From Candidatus Eremiobacterota bacterium (GTDB lineage: Bacteria > Vulcanimicrobiota > CADAWZ01 > Ess09-12): a stretch of 64,000 bases of DNA. Position numbers and translations under genes: made by a program. The stretch spans positions 62,357 through 126,356 of the forward strand of contig JAVHLM010000024.1 in the NCBI GenBank assembly GCA_031082125.1, given 5' to 3'. Below are positions 8,967 through 18,125 of the stretch, in pieces. Numbering within the stretch: position 1 is the stretch's first letter; each line of letters begins with the position of its first letter. The notes beneath the pieces were generated by a model. That model had not been told where the DNA came from. It ran no database searches and worked only from the letters and a program-made list of their open reading frames with translations.

Positions 8967-9419
8967 TTATTTCCCGAAGATAGCCATCAGATCGCCTACG
9001 ATTCCCACGGGCATGGCAATGGTCTGCCCATCCCTTTCCAGGGAGACTATTCTGCCCATGAGCCTGTTCTGTACCACTTCTTTTTTCTCGCTCACAGGGG
9101 GCGCCATCGTGACCCTCACCGAGAGGCCCGCCGCCGATACGTTCACCCTGTCGATTTTCCCGAGCACCGGTGCCCCGTCAATTTCAAAGACCACGAAGTC
9201 ACCTGCCTTGTACTGCTCGATTCTCTGTTTCCTGATAAGCATCCTGTCGCCTGCAGTGATTCGGGGAGGAAATCCTGAAGGGGGAGCGTTCATGAAAGCT
9301 TCCCCTTTATTCTGGAGAGCTCCGCGGATAGTCCCTATCTGGTAAGCTTTCTGCACGGTCTCACGGTCGGTTTCCTCTATAGTGCCCACCTGGCGGGTCT
9401 TAAGTGAATCTGCTGCCAT
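8967..9419 (-). CDS. hypothetical protein with an S24/S26-like beta-domain
   Basis: A 150-residue soluble protein. The middle (about 55-105) reads AGDRMLIRKQ, AGDFVVFEIDG and PVLGKIDRV, a beta-rich arrangement like the half of S24/S26 peptidases (LexA, signal peptidase) that follows the catalytic serine. The serine-containing segment itself and a catalytic lysine are not obvious, so I do not claim a protease. The C-terminus ends GIVGDLMAIFGK. It is preceded by an extended -10 promoter and followed closely by the DUF2993 gene, with which it probably forms a two-gene unit. Confidence 0.55.
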   Translation of the reverse strand: MAADSLKTRQVGTIEETDRETVQKAYQIGTIRGALQNKGEAFMNAPPSGFPPRITAGDRMLIRKQRIEQYKAGDFVVFEIDGAPVLGKIDRVNVSAAGLSVRVTMAPPVSEKKEVVQNRLMGRIVSLERDGQTIAMPVGIVGDLMAIFGK

Positions 9420-9485
9420 GGATGCGGCCTCCCTTTCTTCATCGTGACTCTGATCGCTGGGGAATATGTTGTCTCTATCTTCTTA

Positions 9486-9494
9486 ATTATAACA
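9486..9494 (-). promoter_or_regulatory. extended -10 promoter for the 150-residue gene
   Basis: On the minus strand the bases read TGTTATAAT, a perfect TATAAT with the TGn extension. No convincing -35 box lies 17 bases upstream, which is usual for extended -10 promoters. Confidence 0.5.
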
Positions 9495-9550
9495 GATTGA
9501 TCATGAAAAAGGGAATACTCTGAAAGGGGGAATATTTCTCCTTTGAGGTA

Positions 9551-10045
9551 CTAGGGCGGGGGCAGGAAGACGAACTTGGTGATTTTTGTCTTTACCGAGC
9601 CGTACTCCGCGACATAGCCCTTGGCGGTCTCTACCTCAGATAAGGTGCCGTCATCGTTCTTGATAATGTATTTTCTGGACCCGTAGCCCGATGCTCCCGT
9701 GGGACTGGTCCACCAGTAGATGGTGGCGTCCACCCTCCTGAGGCTGTTGTTTACGGCGTTGGAGACATTGATATCACAGAGGTAATTGACATTGTTGAGG
9801 GACTTTGTGATGCTTATGGGCGTTGAGGGGCCGTAGGTTCCGCTGTAAATTGCCGCTTCGTTCTGGTAGAGGAACTCCTCGAGCATCAACTCTGCGGCGG
9901 CCGTGCCTGCCGTGAGGTCCACGCCCTTTTTTGTGGAGTTGAAGAGAAAGGTGAAAAGCCCTATGATGAGCAGAAGGCATGTGGAGAGGATAAAGATAGC
10001 CACCATCAGCTCGACTATGCTGAATCCTTTCTCTTTCTCTCTCAT
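9551..10045 (-). CDS. type IV pilin/type II pseudopilin-like protein
   Basis: A 164-residue protein with a class III (prepilin) signal. The short basic leader MREKEKG is followed by the processing site G/FSIVELM, with the conserved Glu at position +5, and a hydrophobic helix to about residue 33. The rest is a beta-rich globular domain with a YWWTSPTG segment. The start was placed at 10045, not at the longer frame start at 10180, because GGAGG lies eight bases before it and the leader then has normal length. It would be processed by a prepilin peptidase encoded elsewhere. The GspF/PilC gene at 34.9 kb may belong to the same machine. It is closest to GspI/PilV-like minor pseudopilins by organisation, but that subclass is not certain. 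Confidence 0.75.
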   Translation of the reverse strand: MREKEKGFSIVELMVAIFILSTCLLLIIGLFTFLFNSTKKGVDLTAGTAAAELMLEEFLYQNEAAIYSGTYGPSTPISITKSLNNVNYLCDINVSNAVNNSLRRVDATIYWWTSPTGASGYGSRKYIIKNDDGTLSEVETAKGYVAEYGSVKTKITKFVFLPPP

Positions 10046-10067
10046 GAAAACTTTCCTCCGAGTATGT

Positions 10068-10076
10068 ATTATAGCA
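10068..10076 (-). promoter_or_regulatory. extended -10 promoter for the pilin-like gene
   Basis: On the minus strand the sequence is TGCTATAAT, a perfect TATAAT with TGn extension, about 22 bases upstream of the start codon. The leader would contain only the ribosome site. Confidence 0.5.
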
Positions 10077-10279
10077 TAATTTTTATCAGGAGAAAAGGTG
10101 TCGGTTCTTTCCTTCTTTATTGACGGTAAATTCCCTTTTTTTCCCATGGTTTTCCGCTGCAACGGGGAGAAAAGTATCAATTACGCCTGCCGTCAAAGAG
10201 CCGCAAAGCAGGAGAAGGCCCAGTCTGCGGAGAAATCACAATTCTGTGGGGCACTATACTACCGTCAGGGAGCGATGCT

Positions 10280-10804
10280 ATGCAGAACACCACGTTAAAT
10301 TTCAAGCTTGTCTCAGAGGAGATAAATCTGATCCTGAGCAACCTTTACGGCGGCTATATCTCGGGAGGAAGGCCGACAAAGCGCGGCGGCCTTAGGTTCC
10401 TTGATATCAAGAGCAATAAGACCTTCGGCTTTGAAAAAACCCGTGAGACTGATTCGGGCAATCTCCTTATTCTGAGCGCTCCCTTTAACTGGGCAATTGA
10501 AGACAAGGAGAAAAGGACAAAGCTGGAAAAAGAGATCCGCAAAGGCCCCCACCCGGACTTCATCTATGATATTGTCATCAGGCAGAGCCGCGACAAAGGG
10601 AAAGAGAACAAGAACTTCATCGAGGTGAAATACCGGATTCCCACAGGGGAGCTTCTGCAGAACGAGACCATTGAGGAGTATGCGAAGGAACACAGGATCA
10701 CGACGGGAAAATATACCGTGAAAAGCATACTGAGGGACTATATCGATCCCTTTGCGAAAAGCACCATGGACCACCTCATAGAAGTCATAAGGGACTTCAA
10801 ATAG
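10280..10804 (+). CDS. hypothetical protein
   Basis: A 174-residue soluble protein that I do not recognise. It is rich in charged residues, with no signal peptide, membrane segment or cysteine cluster. The middle reads HPDFIYDIVIRQSRDKGKE followed by a lysine-rich strand. GGGAG lies seven bases before the ATG. It is followed after about 30 bases by the M28 peptidase gene, so the two may be co-transcribed. Codon usage resembles the neighbours. Confidence 0.6.
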   Translation: MQNTTLNFKLVSEEINLILSNLYGGYISGGRPTKRGGLRFLDIKSNKTFGFEKTRETDSGNLLILSAPFNWAIEDKEKRTKLEKEIRKGPHPDFIYDIVIRQSRDKGKENKNFIEVKYRIPTGELLQNETIEEYAKEHRITTGKYTVKSILRDYIDPFAKSTMDHLIEVIRDFK

Positions 10805-10837
10805 GCGGCGGGGAGCCCGGTGCGGTGATGTGTGCCA

Positions 10838-12049
10838 ATGGCTGAAGCAGTGCCTCAGAGCGAAGCTCAATTACGTGCCCATGTCAGTGAGTTTTCCTTT
10901 CCACGCTTTGCTGGAGGCGAAGGAGAGCGAAGGGCCCTGTCGCTGCTCAGGGAGAGACTCCGCTCCTGGGGTATGGCCCCGGAGGAAGTCTCTTTCCAGG
11001 TTTCCCGTTTCCCCTTTCTTTTCTTTTTCAAAGCCGTCGTGGCGCTCTGGGGGGGGGGGCTTGCGCTGTCACTCTCAACCCTTACCCGTTTTCCCCAGCT
11101 TTCCCTTGTTTTTATCGCCGTGACGGCTGGTGCCGTGGCATTCTTCTCACGGTGGCACCCGTGGATGGAAAGGCTTTACAACGTGCCCCTTTTCGGCACC
11201 GTGGAATCGGCGACTCTTCATGGGCAGCTTGGCAGTGATCCCGATTCAAAAGCTCCTCACCTTGTTTTCATGGCTCATTATGATTCAAAATCGCAGCTTC
11301 TCCCCGGCTTCATAAGGGCTCTAGTGAGCTTCCTCGGCCTTTTTGCTCTTCTGGCGCTCTCGGCGGCATCTCTGGTTGTGGTCTTCCTGCCGGGATGGGG
11401 CAGCGGCGTGCCCGCAGTTGTTGCCTATGGGTCGGGAGCGATCATGGCGGTGATGATTCTCCTCATGCTCTTCAATCCCTCTCAGGACAAGTCTCCGGGG
11501 GCGATGGACAATGCCTCGGGAGTAGCGGTGCTTCTTGCCCTCTCGAGGCACTTCTCACTTGAGCCTCCCGGCGGCGCCGTACTTCATTTTCTTTTCACCG
11601 GAGCCGAGGAGATAGGCCTCTGCGGCTCCTTCAGGTTCCTTGCAGAGAGGCAGCAGGACTTTCCGCCGGAGAGGACTTACGTGGTCAATCTCGATGGCGT
11701 AGGCGGCACTGAAAAGCTGCTTGTCGTTGACAGTTATGGCTTCCCTCCCTCCATCACCGCCCGGAGGCTTGGAAAATTCATAAGGAACAGGGCACGGGCC
11801 CTGGGAGTGAGGCTTCATCGTGCTCCCCTCGTGCTGGGCGCTCTCTGGGATCATGTCGTATGGGGAGCCCGGGGCTATGAATCGGTGACGCTCAGCGTGG
11901 GCGGATGGGACAGGGCAACGCTCAGCGTGCACAGCTCCGATGATTCTGAAAGGCATATCAACGCCGGGGCCCTTTCCCTGGCTTTCAAAATCTGTGTCGA
12001 TTGGGTCTCCTCTGGAGAGGAAATGGAAGGATTCGCACAGAACAAATAG
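10838..12049 (+). CDS. membrane-bound M28 family zinc aminopeptidase
   Basis: A 403-residue protein with M28 signatures in order: HYDSKSQ (first metal His/Asp), MDNASGVA (bridging Asp), FTGAEEIGL (catalytic and metal Glu), NLDGVGG (metal Asp) and a late SVHSSDD (metal His). Two hydrophobic segments lie before the catalytic domain (about 60-105), and two more split it between HYD and MDN (about 155-215), an inserted hairpin that is unusual for M28 enzymes. ATG 10838 and GTG 10832 are both possible starts. An 11-base G run at 11049-11059, in the first hydrophobic region, is a slippage-prone site. It probably trims peptides at the membrane. Confidence 0.8.
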   Translation: MAEAVPQSEAQLRAHVSEFSFPRFAGGEGERRALSLLRERLRSWGMAPEEVSFQVSRFPFLFFFKAVVALWGGGLALSLSTLTRFPQLSLVFIAVTAGAVAFFSRWHPWMERLYNVPLFGTVESATLHGQLGSDPDSKAPHLVFMAHYDSKSQLLPGFIRALVSFLGLFALLALSAASLVVVFLPGWGSGVPAVVAYGSGAIMAVMILLMLFNPSQDKSPGAMDNASGVAVLLALSRHFSLEPPGGAVLHFLFTGAEEIGLCGSFRFLAERQQDFPPERTYVVNLDGVGGTEKLLVVDSYGFPPSITARRLGKFIRNRARALGVRLHRAPLVLGALWDHVVWGARGYESVTLSVGGWDRATLSVHSSDDSERHINAGALSLAFKICVDWVSSGEEMEGFAQNK

Positions 12050-12097
12050 GGTGGTGCCGCCTGTGGCACCTGAAGTTATGTACAGGAGGAAGTCGTC

Positions 12098-13300
12098 GTG
12101 AAAATCCTAGTATTGAATTGCGGAAGCTCGTCAGTGAAATTCCAGCTTTTTGCCATGACCCATGAAGAAGTCATCGCCAAGGGCATTGTGGAAGAAATAG
12201 GCTCGGCGAACGCCATAGTAAGATACAAGGCCATCAATAAGGATGAGCACAGGGAGATCAGAGAGGTAAAAGACCACGAGGAGGCCCTCTCATGGGTGAT
12301 TAGGACCCTTCTCCACCCTAAATACGGGGTGATTAAAGATGAAAGCGCCATTGTGGGCGTTGGCCACCGCGTGGTCCACGGAGGTGAGACCTTCTCGGGC
12401 TCCGTGCCTATCACCAAGGAAGTGATAAAAAAGATGGAGGAGTGCATCGAGTTCGCCCCCCTCCACAACCCTCCCAACCTCAAGGGCATCGAGGCCGCCA
12501 CCAAGATGCTTCCCAATTCCGTGCAGGCCGGCGTATTCGATACGGCGTTCCACCAGAAGATGCCCCCCGTTGCCTATATCTACGGCATTCCCTATGACAT
12601 CTACAAGAGGATGGGAATACGGCGCTATGGCTTTCATGGGACCTCCCATCTCTATGTCTCGCACAAGGCTGCAGAGTATATGAAAAAGCCCATTGAGTTC
12701 CTCAAGATAGTGACCTGCCACCTGGGAAACGGCGATTCCATGGCATGCGTGAAAGGCGGCACATCAATCGACACCACCATGGGCTTCACCCCTCTCGAGG
12801 GCCTTCTGATGGGGACCCGGTGCGGGGATATCGATCCCTATATTCCCCTGTATCTTATGGACAAGATGCAAATGACCACCGAAGAGATGAATTCATTTCT
12901 CAACAAGAAGTGCGGCCTCAAGGGAATCTCCGGGATGACCAGCGACATGCGCGAGATTGAAGAGGGACTCCTTCAGGGCAACGAGCGCTGCATGCTCGCC
13001 TTCGATATCTTCTGCTACCGCGTGAGGAAATATATAGGCGCCTATGCCTTTGCCATGGGAGGCCTCGATGCCGTCGTCTTTACAGGCGGCATCGGAGAGC
13101 ACTCGCCCCTTGCCAGGCAGAAGATCCTCTCCGATCTCATCTTTGCAGGAATCGATATTGACGATGATAAGAATGAAGCCAATGAGCTTCGTATCGGCAA
13201 GGGCAAAGTGGAAGTCTTTGTGATCCCCACCAACGAGGAGCTTGTGATCGCCAGGGAGACAAGAGCGATCATCAGGACCGTCGAGTCGGCAAAGGCGTAA
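12098..13300 (+). CDS. ackA: acetate kinase
   Basis: A 400-residue acetate kinase that interconverts acetyl phosphate and ADP with acetate and ATP. Signatures are present from end to end: LNCGSSSVKF near the N-terminus, GHRVVHGGE, GFHGTSH, HLGNGDS, DTTMGFTPLEGL, GTRCGDIDP and FTGGIGEHS. Length matches the family. Translation starts at GTG 12098, seven bases after AGGAGGA. No phosphotransacetylase gene is adjacent, so acetyl phosphate must come from a gene elsewhere. The CPBP protease gene follows after six bases and probably shares the transcript. Confidence 0.96.
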   Translation: MKILVLNCGSSSVKFQLFAMTHEEVIAKGIVEEIGSANAIVRYKAINKDEHREIREVKDHEEALSWVIRTLLHPKYGVIKDESAIVGVGHRVVHGGETFSGSVPITKEVIKKMEECIEFAPLHNPPNLKGIEAATKMLPNSVQAGVFDTAFHQKMPPVAYIYGIPYDIYKRMGIRRYGFHGTSHLYVSHKAAEYMKKPIEFLKIVTCHLGNGDSMACVKGGTSIDTTMGFTPLEGLLMGTRCGDIDPYIPLYLMDKMQMTTEEMNSFLNKKCGLKGISGMTSDMREIEEGLLQGNERCMLAFDIFCYRVRKYIGAYAFAMGGLDAVVFTGGIGEHSPLARQKILSDLIFAGIDIDDDKNEANELRIGKGKVEVFVIPTNEELVIARETRAIIRTVESAKA

Positions 13301-13306
13301 AATGGC

Positions 13307-14245
13307 ATGAATGGTCACAGGGATTCGGGTGCCTGGAAGGCATACCGGGGATTTCTCCTTCTTGTGCTCTCCCTTGCCGCAGGGATAGCCCTCCTGTGGG
13401 GGATTCTCACGGCGGCCACAGGGGGCCGCTTCTGGCGGGATTTTACCGGCCAGCACCTTGAGGGGCCTCTCTCGACGGTCTATATAGCCCTCCTTTATTT
13501 CATGGCCCTTTTCATTTTTATAAAATACTGGAACATAGTCTCCGGGCGGTCTATCAAGGCCGTGGGCATAGAGTCCCTGGACCTGCGCCTCTTTGGAAGA
13601 GGGGTGGCCCTTGGAACTGTGGCGCTTCTCTTCTATTTTGTACCCCTCGTGGTGATGAGGGCCGTGACGCCTGTTGACGGGAAAGCCGTGGCAGCGGAGA
13701 TGGTGAAGGCCTTCTTCTGGGGCCACATCGCTCTTAACGCACTGGTCTGCCTGGCCCTGGCCTTTACCGAGGAGCTTGTCTTCAGGGGCGTCATTTTCCA
13801 GAGCTTCCTCAAGCATGTCTCACGCTCTCATGCCCTCATCTTCACTGGTGTTTTTTTCGCGGCAGTCCACATGTTCTGCTCGGGGTCGCCGGCCTTGAAG
13901 GCCATGTATTTTGTCACGCTTTTCTGCTTCAATGCCGCCCTCTGCTCCATGGTGCTGCTGTCAGGATCCCTCTGGAGCGCCGTGGGATTTCATTTTATTC
14001 TTATTTTCGTCATCCTGGTGAGAAATTATCTGAAGGTGCTGGAGATAACGCCGCAGGCGGCGGGCGTCATCTTTGGAATCTCGCAGCACCCCATGGCGGG
14101 CCTCTGGAGCATCTTCACCTTCCTGGTCACCCTTGCCCTGCTCTGGCTCCTTTATGGGAAGAGAGGGATAGTCCTGCGGGACTGCGGGCCGCAGGCAGAG
14201 GAAGGGAAGGGGACGCCGCTAGAAGCCGAAGAAGAGCTGGCCTGA
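13307..14245 (+). CDS. CPBP family intramembrane metalloprotease
   Basis: A 312-residue polytopic membrane protein with about eight hydrophobic helices. The CPBP/Abi (Rce1-like) motifs are present: EELVFRG near residue 164 (EExxxR), FFAAVHM near 184 and GFHF near 228, giving the Glu/His zinc-type active site. Family members process prenylated or membrane peptides or act in immunity to bacteriocins. The substrate here is unknown. It starts six bases after ackA and its 3' end overlaps the convergent HD gene by 27 bases. Confidence 0.8.
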   Translation: MNGHRDSGAWKAYRGFLLLVLSLAAGIALLWGILTAATGGRFWRDFTGQHLEGPLSTVYIALLYFMALFIFIKYWNIVSGRSIKAVGIESLDLRLFGRGVALGTVALLFYFVPLVVMRAVTPVDGKAVAAEMVKAFFWGHIALNALVCLALAFTEELVFRGVIFQSFLKHVSRSHALIFTGVFFAAVHMFCSGSPALKAMYFVTLFCFNAALCSMVLLSGSLWSAVGFHFILIFVILVRNYLKVLEITPQAAGVIFGISQHPMAGLWSIFTFLVTLALLWLLYGKRGIVLRDCGPQAEEGKGTPLEAEEELA

Positions 14246-15538
14246 CTCCAGGGCCGGCAGATGGTTTGACTCGCAGAAATACTCCTCGCAGGCCCGGCTG
14301 ATCATCTTCATTTTCTCCGTGAGGCCCGGCGCGATGAAGACGTAGAATTTCCAGAGGTCCCGGTGCTTTTCCATCAGCACCTCTATCTCGGGGATCTTGA
14401 GCGTCGAGAGCATCCTGGGAGGCGAGGAGTCGATTTTCACCATCACGTTGGCCTCCTTGAGGGCCATGTCGGAAGAGGGGCAGTAGATGATAAGCTCGCC
14501 TTCCCTGAGGCGGAGCTTCTTGGTGAGAAAATCCTCGGCCTCCTCGCGGAGATGAATGTTGCGGTGGTAACGGCTTATAAGGTCCTGCTGCTTCTGGGGT
14601 CCGAGCCTCCTCGTGAGGATATAGCACCGCTTGTAAAGCTTCCTTGTCATGAGAAGCTCCAGGAGCATCTGGATGGTCTTCAGCTTCCCGAATTTAATGG
14701 AGAGCAGGGAGAGAAGCCCCTCGTCTCTCAGGGGGAAGAGGTCCCCCTTGGTGAGGCCGTTCTTGACTCCTATCTCGACGGCCTTGGATATCATGGCGCC
14801 TGATGCCGTCTTGGCGTGGTGAAAATAGACCCTTTCCGACATGAAGTAGCGGAGCCTCAGGAGATTGATGATCTCCGAGAGGACATCTTCCCTGATTATC
14901 CCCTCTTTCTGGGCATCAAGGAAGAACACGCCGTTCTGTATCCTGAAATACCGGAAGATACGCTGGTCATAGCCGTGGGAGATTCCGCAGAAATAGCCGT
15001 CGCGGGCAAGGTAGTCCAGGAGATCGGCGCATATGGTGCCGTTTATTATCTCCGAGAGCGCGGGGTTGCTCCCCGTCCGGTGGAGCACATCGGTGACCTG
15101 TGCCGAGATGCCCATGTCGCGGAGCACTTTTGCCACGGTGCCCGTGTTCAGGAAATAGGCAATCCTGTCAGGCGTGTCATGGCGGTCAAAAATCTGGCGC
15201 TCATCCTCAAAGGTGTGGCCGAAGGGGATGTGGGACACGTCGTGGAGCAGGGCCGCCGCGCGGGCCACGTGCTTTTCCTCATCGGAAAAGAGGCTCTTCC
15301 GCTGCTGGCCTTCTATGGTCTCGATGATGCGCTGCGCCACGAAGCATGTGCCCAGGCTGTGCTCAAAGCGCGTGTGGACTGCCGAGGGATAGACCAGGTG
15401 TGCCGTGCCGAGCTGTTTTATGCCCCTGAGGCGCTGCATCTCCGGAGTGTCAAGAAGGGGGATCTCATGCTCCACATCAAGGGGAATATCGCCATGGATG
15501 GGATCCCTTATGATTTTTTCGCTTTTTGGCGGTGTCAT
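14219..15538 (-). CDS. HD-domain dNTPase/SAMHD1-like phosphohydrolase
   Basis: A 439-residue HD-superfamily protein. Metal-site motifs are in order: HTRFEHSLG (His), LLHDVSHIPFGH (HD), and CADLLDYLARD (Asp), with the DPIHGDI N-terminus typical of COG1078 proteins related to SAMHD1 and YwfO. It should hydrolyse nucleotides, probably dNTPs, to nucleoside and triphosphate. The start codon is one base after the stop of the upstream coiled-coil gene, implying translational coupling to the PspA/AAA cluster. This is a different subfamily from the dgt-type enzyme at 43.1 kb. Its role in the cluster is not obvious. Confidence 0.82.
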   Translation of the reverse strand: MTPPKSEKIIRDPIHGDIPLDVEHEIPLLDTPEMQRLRGIKQLGTAHLVYPSAVHTRFEHSLGTCFVAQRIIETIEGQQRKSLFSDEEKHVARAAALLHDVSHIPFGHTFEDERQIFDRHDTPDRIAYFLNTGTVAKVLRDMGISAQVTDVLHRTGSNPALSEIINGTICADLLDYLARDGYFCGISHGYDQRIFRYFRIQNGVFFLDAQKEGIIREDVLSEIINLLRLRYFMSERVYFHHAKTASGAMISKAVEIGVKNGLTKGDLFPLRDEGLLSLLSIKFGKLKTIQMLLELLMTRKLYKRCYILTRRLGPQKQQDLISRYHRNIHLREEAEDFLTKKLRLREGELIIYCPSSDMALKEANVMVKIDSSPPRMLSTLKIPEIEVLMEKHRDLWKFYVFIAPGLTEKMKMISRACEEYFCESNHLPALESGQLFFGF

Positions 15539-15539
15539 T

Positions 15540-16241
15540 TTACTGCTTGTTTTCCGTGACAGAGCCTATGCTCACTGCCTGCTGGTTTATGGTAAGATAT
15601 GAGGTGGCGCGGGCCATGCGCTCCTCTAAGGCCACTTTCTCCCGCTTCCACGTCTCAAAGTATTTCTGGTCCTCGTCAATACGCTTCATGTTCTTTTCAA
15701 TGTGCTGCTGGAGCTCCTTCACCTTCTTTTCCAATTCAGCATTCTCTGCAGTGAGGCGCTCGGCGCGCTTTGTTATCCTGCTCGAGAGAAAGAGCTCAAA
15801 CTTGTCCATGGCCTGGTCATGGTTGAAAGCATTGACCAGGAGCTCCTCGGGCTTGGCCTTGTCCACTTTCATTGCCCCCAGGAGGGCCATTTTCGCGTTG
15901 TTTTCCCCCATGGCGAGATTGGTATCCATGTAGTCTACCACCTTGAAGACGTTCCAGCCGTGTCGGGGAGTCTGGATGTTGGCCTTCTCGAAGATTGTCT
16001 CAAACCGGTAGGTCGTCTCGTCGCCTTCGGGGACAAGCTCCTCGAAGCTGTCCACCTTGAGCTTTTTTGACTGTTTCTTGAGGTCATCGAAGGTCACCAC
16101 CCTAGTTGACGTGACCTTCACCTTCTTGGCCTCCTGCTTGGAGGGCGCTGCGGTGTTCTTGATATTTTCCTCGCCTTCTATCTCTCCGGCGATGATGTGG
16201 GCTTTCTTCAGCAGGGTGATGAAGGGATTGTCTTTCTTCAT
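15540..16241 (-). CDS. coiled-coil protein of the PspA/AAA cluster
   Basis: A 233-residue soluble protein, not recognised. Residues 1-60 are basic and low-complexity. Residues 60-145 form a compact region (TPRHGWNVFKVVDY). About 150-215 is a long coiled coil, including AENAELEKKVKELQQHIEKN. The start is set at 16241 because GGAG lies nine bases upstream; the ATG at 16247 is also possible. It lies between the AAA ATPase gene (73 bases upstream) and the HD gene (1 base downstream). A role as adaptor or effector of the AAA ATPase is a guess from position. Confidence 0.65.
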   Translation of the reverse strand: MKKDNPFITLLKKAHIIAGEIEGEENIKNTAAPSKQEAKKVKVTSTRVVTFDDLKKQSKKLKVDSFEELVPEGDETTYRFETIFEKANIQTPRHGWNVFKVVDYMDTNLAMGENNAKMALLGAMKVDKAKPEELLVNAFNHDQAMDKFELFLSSRITKRAERLTAENAELEKKVKELQQHIEKNMKRIDEDQKYFETWKREKVALEERMARATSYLTINQQAVSIGSVTENKQ

Positions 16242-16313
16242 GGTCATATCTCCTTTAAATTCTACTCCAGAGCGAGGCTTTCGGCATCATTCTGCTTGAA
16301 AGTATAATGAGCG

Positions 16314-18101
16314 TCAGTGAATCTGCCGCTTGAGCTCCATGAGCCTTGCATCAATCTCCTCGTTGGGGGTTTTCCGGTATTTTGCCGGGAGGAACCGGCT
16401 GTCGGTGCATTCCTTCACCGCCACGAGATCCATGTATTCCAGGGCCTTCGTGTGGGGGGAAGGGCGGAAATCTTTGCCTATCAGAGCGACGATCTCATCG
16501 AGGGGCTTCTTCTCCTCGCCCTCCTTCTGGAGGTCGTAAACCCTGTTGGCCCTCACCAGGAGGGCCTCCATCTCGTTCCCACCCAGCTCGACTCCCGGGG
16601 GAAGCCTGGGAAGCCTGTCCTCGCTTAGTTCCACGCCGAGCTTCTTGGCCACCACCTTGAAGAGCTCGTTGCGCTCCCCGTCATCCTGCGGCGCGAAGAG
16701 AGGAATATGGACATCAAGGCGCCCCTGGCGCTTCAGGTCCACCTCCAGGAGATCGGGCCTCGACGTGGCGAGGATCCATATGATCTTTCCGCGGTTTCGC
16801 GTATCGCTCATCTTCTGGGCAAGCATGGAATACACGCGCCCCGAGACGCCGGCGTCGCCGCCTCCCGAGTCGCGCTTTCCCGTGGCCTGGTCGGCCTCGT
16901 CGATGAAGACCACCACCTGCCCCAGGGCATCGAGGACATTGAAGATTTTCTCCAGGTTGCCCTCGGTGGCGCCCTGCCACTTGTCGCGGAAGTTCTTGAA
17001 CTTCACGAAGGGAATGCCCAGGTCGCCTGCCCAGCACGTGGCAAGGTAGGTCTTTCCCGTGCCTATCCCTCCCGTGAAGAGGTATCCCATGGGCACGGAG
17101 CGTGTTTTTCCGGTCTTGATGAGCTGGGCATCTTCACGGAGCCAGTTTTTCGCCTCCCTGTGCCCGGCCACCATATCAAGGGTATAGGGGGACTCGATAA
17201 ACTCGAGCAGCTCATTGCATTCCTTTTCTATCATCTCCTTCTTGTTCTTTGACAGGAACTCCGGGGTTATCTCGTGCTTGTTGTTCACTGCCAGCGACAC
17301 GAGGGATCTTATGCCTACCCTCGTGAGGCCCAGGAGCTTCTGGGACAGGGCCTCATTGGGCACCTTGCAGTACTGGGGAAACTCGGGGAAATGCTTCTTC
17401 AGTGACTCCACGTACTCGGTGATTTCCTCATCGCCGGGCATGGAAATCTTCAGCTTTGCGTTGTAAGGGCTCTCCACGATGAGCTTGTTGAGGTCGTTCA
17501 GGTTCTCCGAGATGAGGCATGTGACGATATTGGCGCCCATTATCGAGGGGTCACTTCCCCAGTCCAGGATTTTTATAAGGATCTCGCTCGTGTCGCCCAG
17601 GAGCTGCATGAGATCCCCTCTTGGCGCCACATACTGGGCGTAGTCTATGACGACGGCTATTTTGAGGGGATTGGGCACGCTCTTTTTTTCGCTTTTCTCG
17701 GGGGCCTCCCTGGCGGCATTGACAAACTGGATGCGCTGGAGGCCCACCTGGATGAAGCGGTCCATGAGCTCGAGGGCCCGCTTGGGATCCCTGGGGATCT
17801 GCCCCGGGAAGGTGGCATAGTTGGTCTGGTTGAAGCTGTCGTAGATGGAGAGGTATTTCTGAAACTCCTCCATCCCTTTTTTCACCCGGACCCCCTTGCC
17901 ACGGTCGTAGAAGATGACCACCTCGAAGGGGGCAAAGAGCGTCTCTTCCAGGTAATGGCGGAGTGAGACAAACTCCATGTCGTCCTTGTCCTTCCTCGAG
18001 GGCACCAGGTCAAAGACATTCCCGTAGAGGATAAACTGGCTCGTGGTGCCTCCCAGGAAGATCTCGCGCATTTTTTTCGCCCAGTGTACAAGGGTGCTCA
18101 T
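16314..18101 (-). CDS. Ycf46-like tandem AAA ATPase
   Basis: A 595-residue protein. Residues 1-290 resemble the degenerate N-terminal half of Ycf46-like (COG0464) proteins: FILYGNVFDLV near 25 and a Walker-B-like AVVIDYAQY near 150 but no P-loop. Residues 300-530 are an intact AAA domain: Walker A GGIGTGKT at 344-351, Walker B VVVFIDEAD at 396-404, sensor 1 ATSRPD at 445-450, and arginine finger RQGRLD near 460. A helical tail follows. It is expected to be a hexameric remodelling ATPase. Its place between a membrane coiled-coil gene and a soluble coiled-coil gene, downstream of pspA, suggests a role in handling membrane-bound assemblies, in parallel with the AAA partner PspF/Vps4 of other PspA/ESCRT systems; that is inference. 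Confidence 0.8.
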   Translation of the reverse strand: MSTLVHWAKKMREIFLGGTTSQFILYGNVFDLVPSRKDKDDMEFVSLRHYLEETLFAPFEVVIFYDRGKGVRVKKGMEEFQKYLSIYDSFNQTNYATFPGQIPRDPKRALELMDRFIQVGLQRIQFVNAAREAPEKSEKKSVPNPLKIAVVIDYAQYVAPRGDLMQLLGDTSEILIKILDWGSDPSIMGANIVTCLISENLNDLNKLIVESPYNAKLKISMPGDEEITEYVESLKKHFPEFPQYCKVPNEALSQKLLGLTRVGIRSLVSLAVNNKHEITPEFLSKNKKEMIEKECNELLEFIESPYTLDMVAGHREAKNWLREDAQLIKTGKTRSVPMGYLFTGGIGTGKTYLATCWAGDLGIPFVKFKNFRDKWQGATEGNLEKIFNVLDALGQVVVFIDEADQATGKRDSGGGDAGVSGRVYSMLAQKMSDTRNRGKIIWILATSRPDLLEVDLKRQGRLDVHIPLFAPQDDGERNELFKVVAKKLGVELSEDRLPRLPPGVELGGNEMEALLVRANRVYDLQKEGEEKKPLDEIVALIGKDFRPSPHTKALEYMDLVAVKECTDSRFLPAKYRKTPNEEIDARLMELKRQIH

Positions 18102-18125
18102 GGCTCTCTATCCTTTCCCGAAGCC

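Noticed and set aside
12053..12070. GGTGCC/GGCACC hairpin between the M28 gene and ackA as a terminator
   Set aside because: Only a six-base stem and no T run follows; the stem overlaps the approach to the ackA ribosome site.
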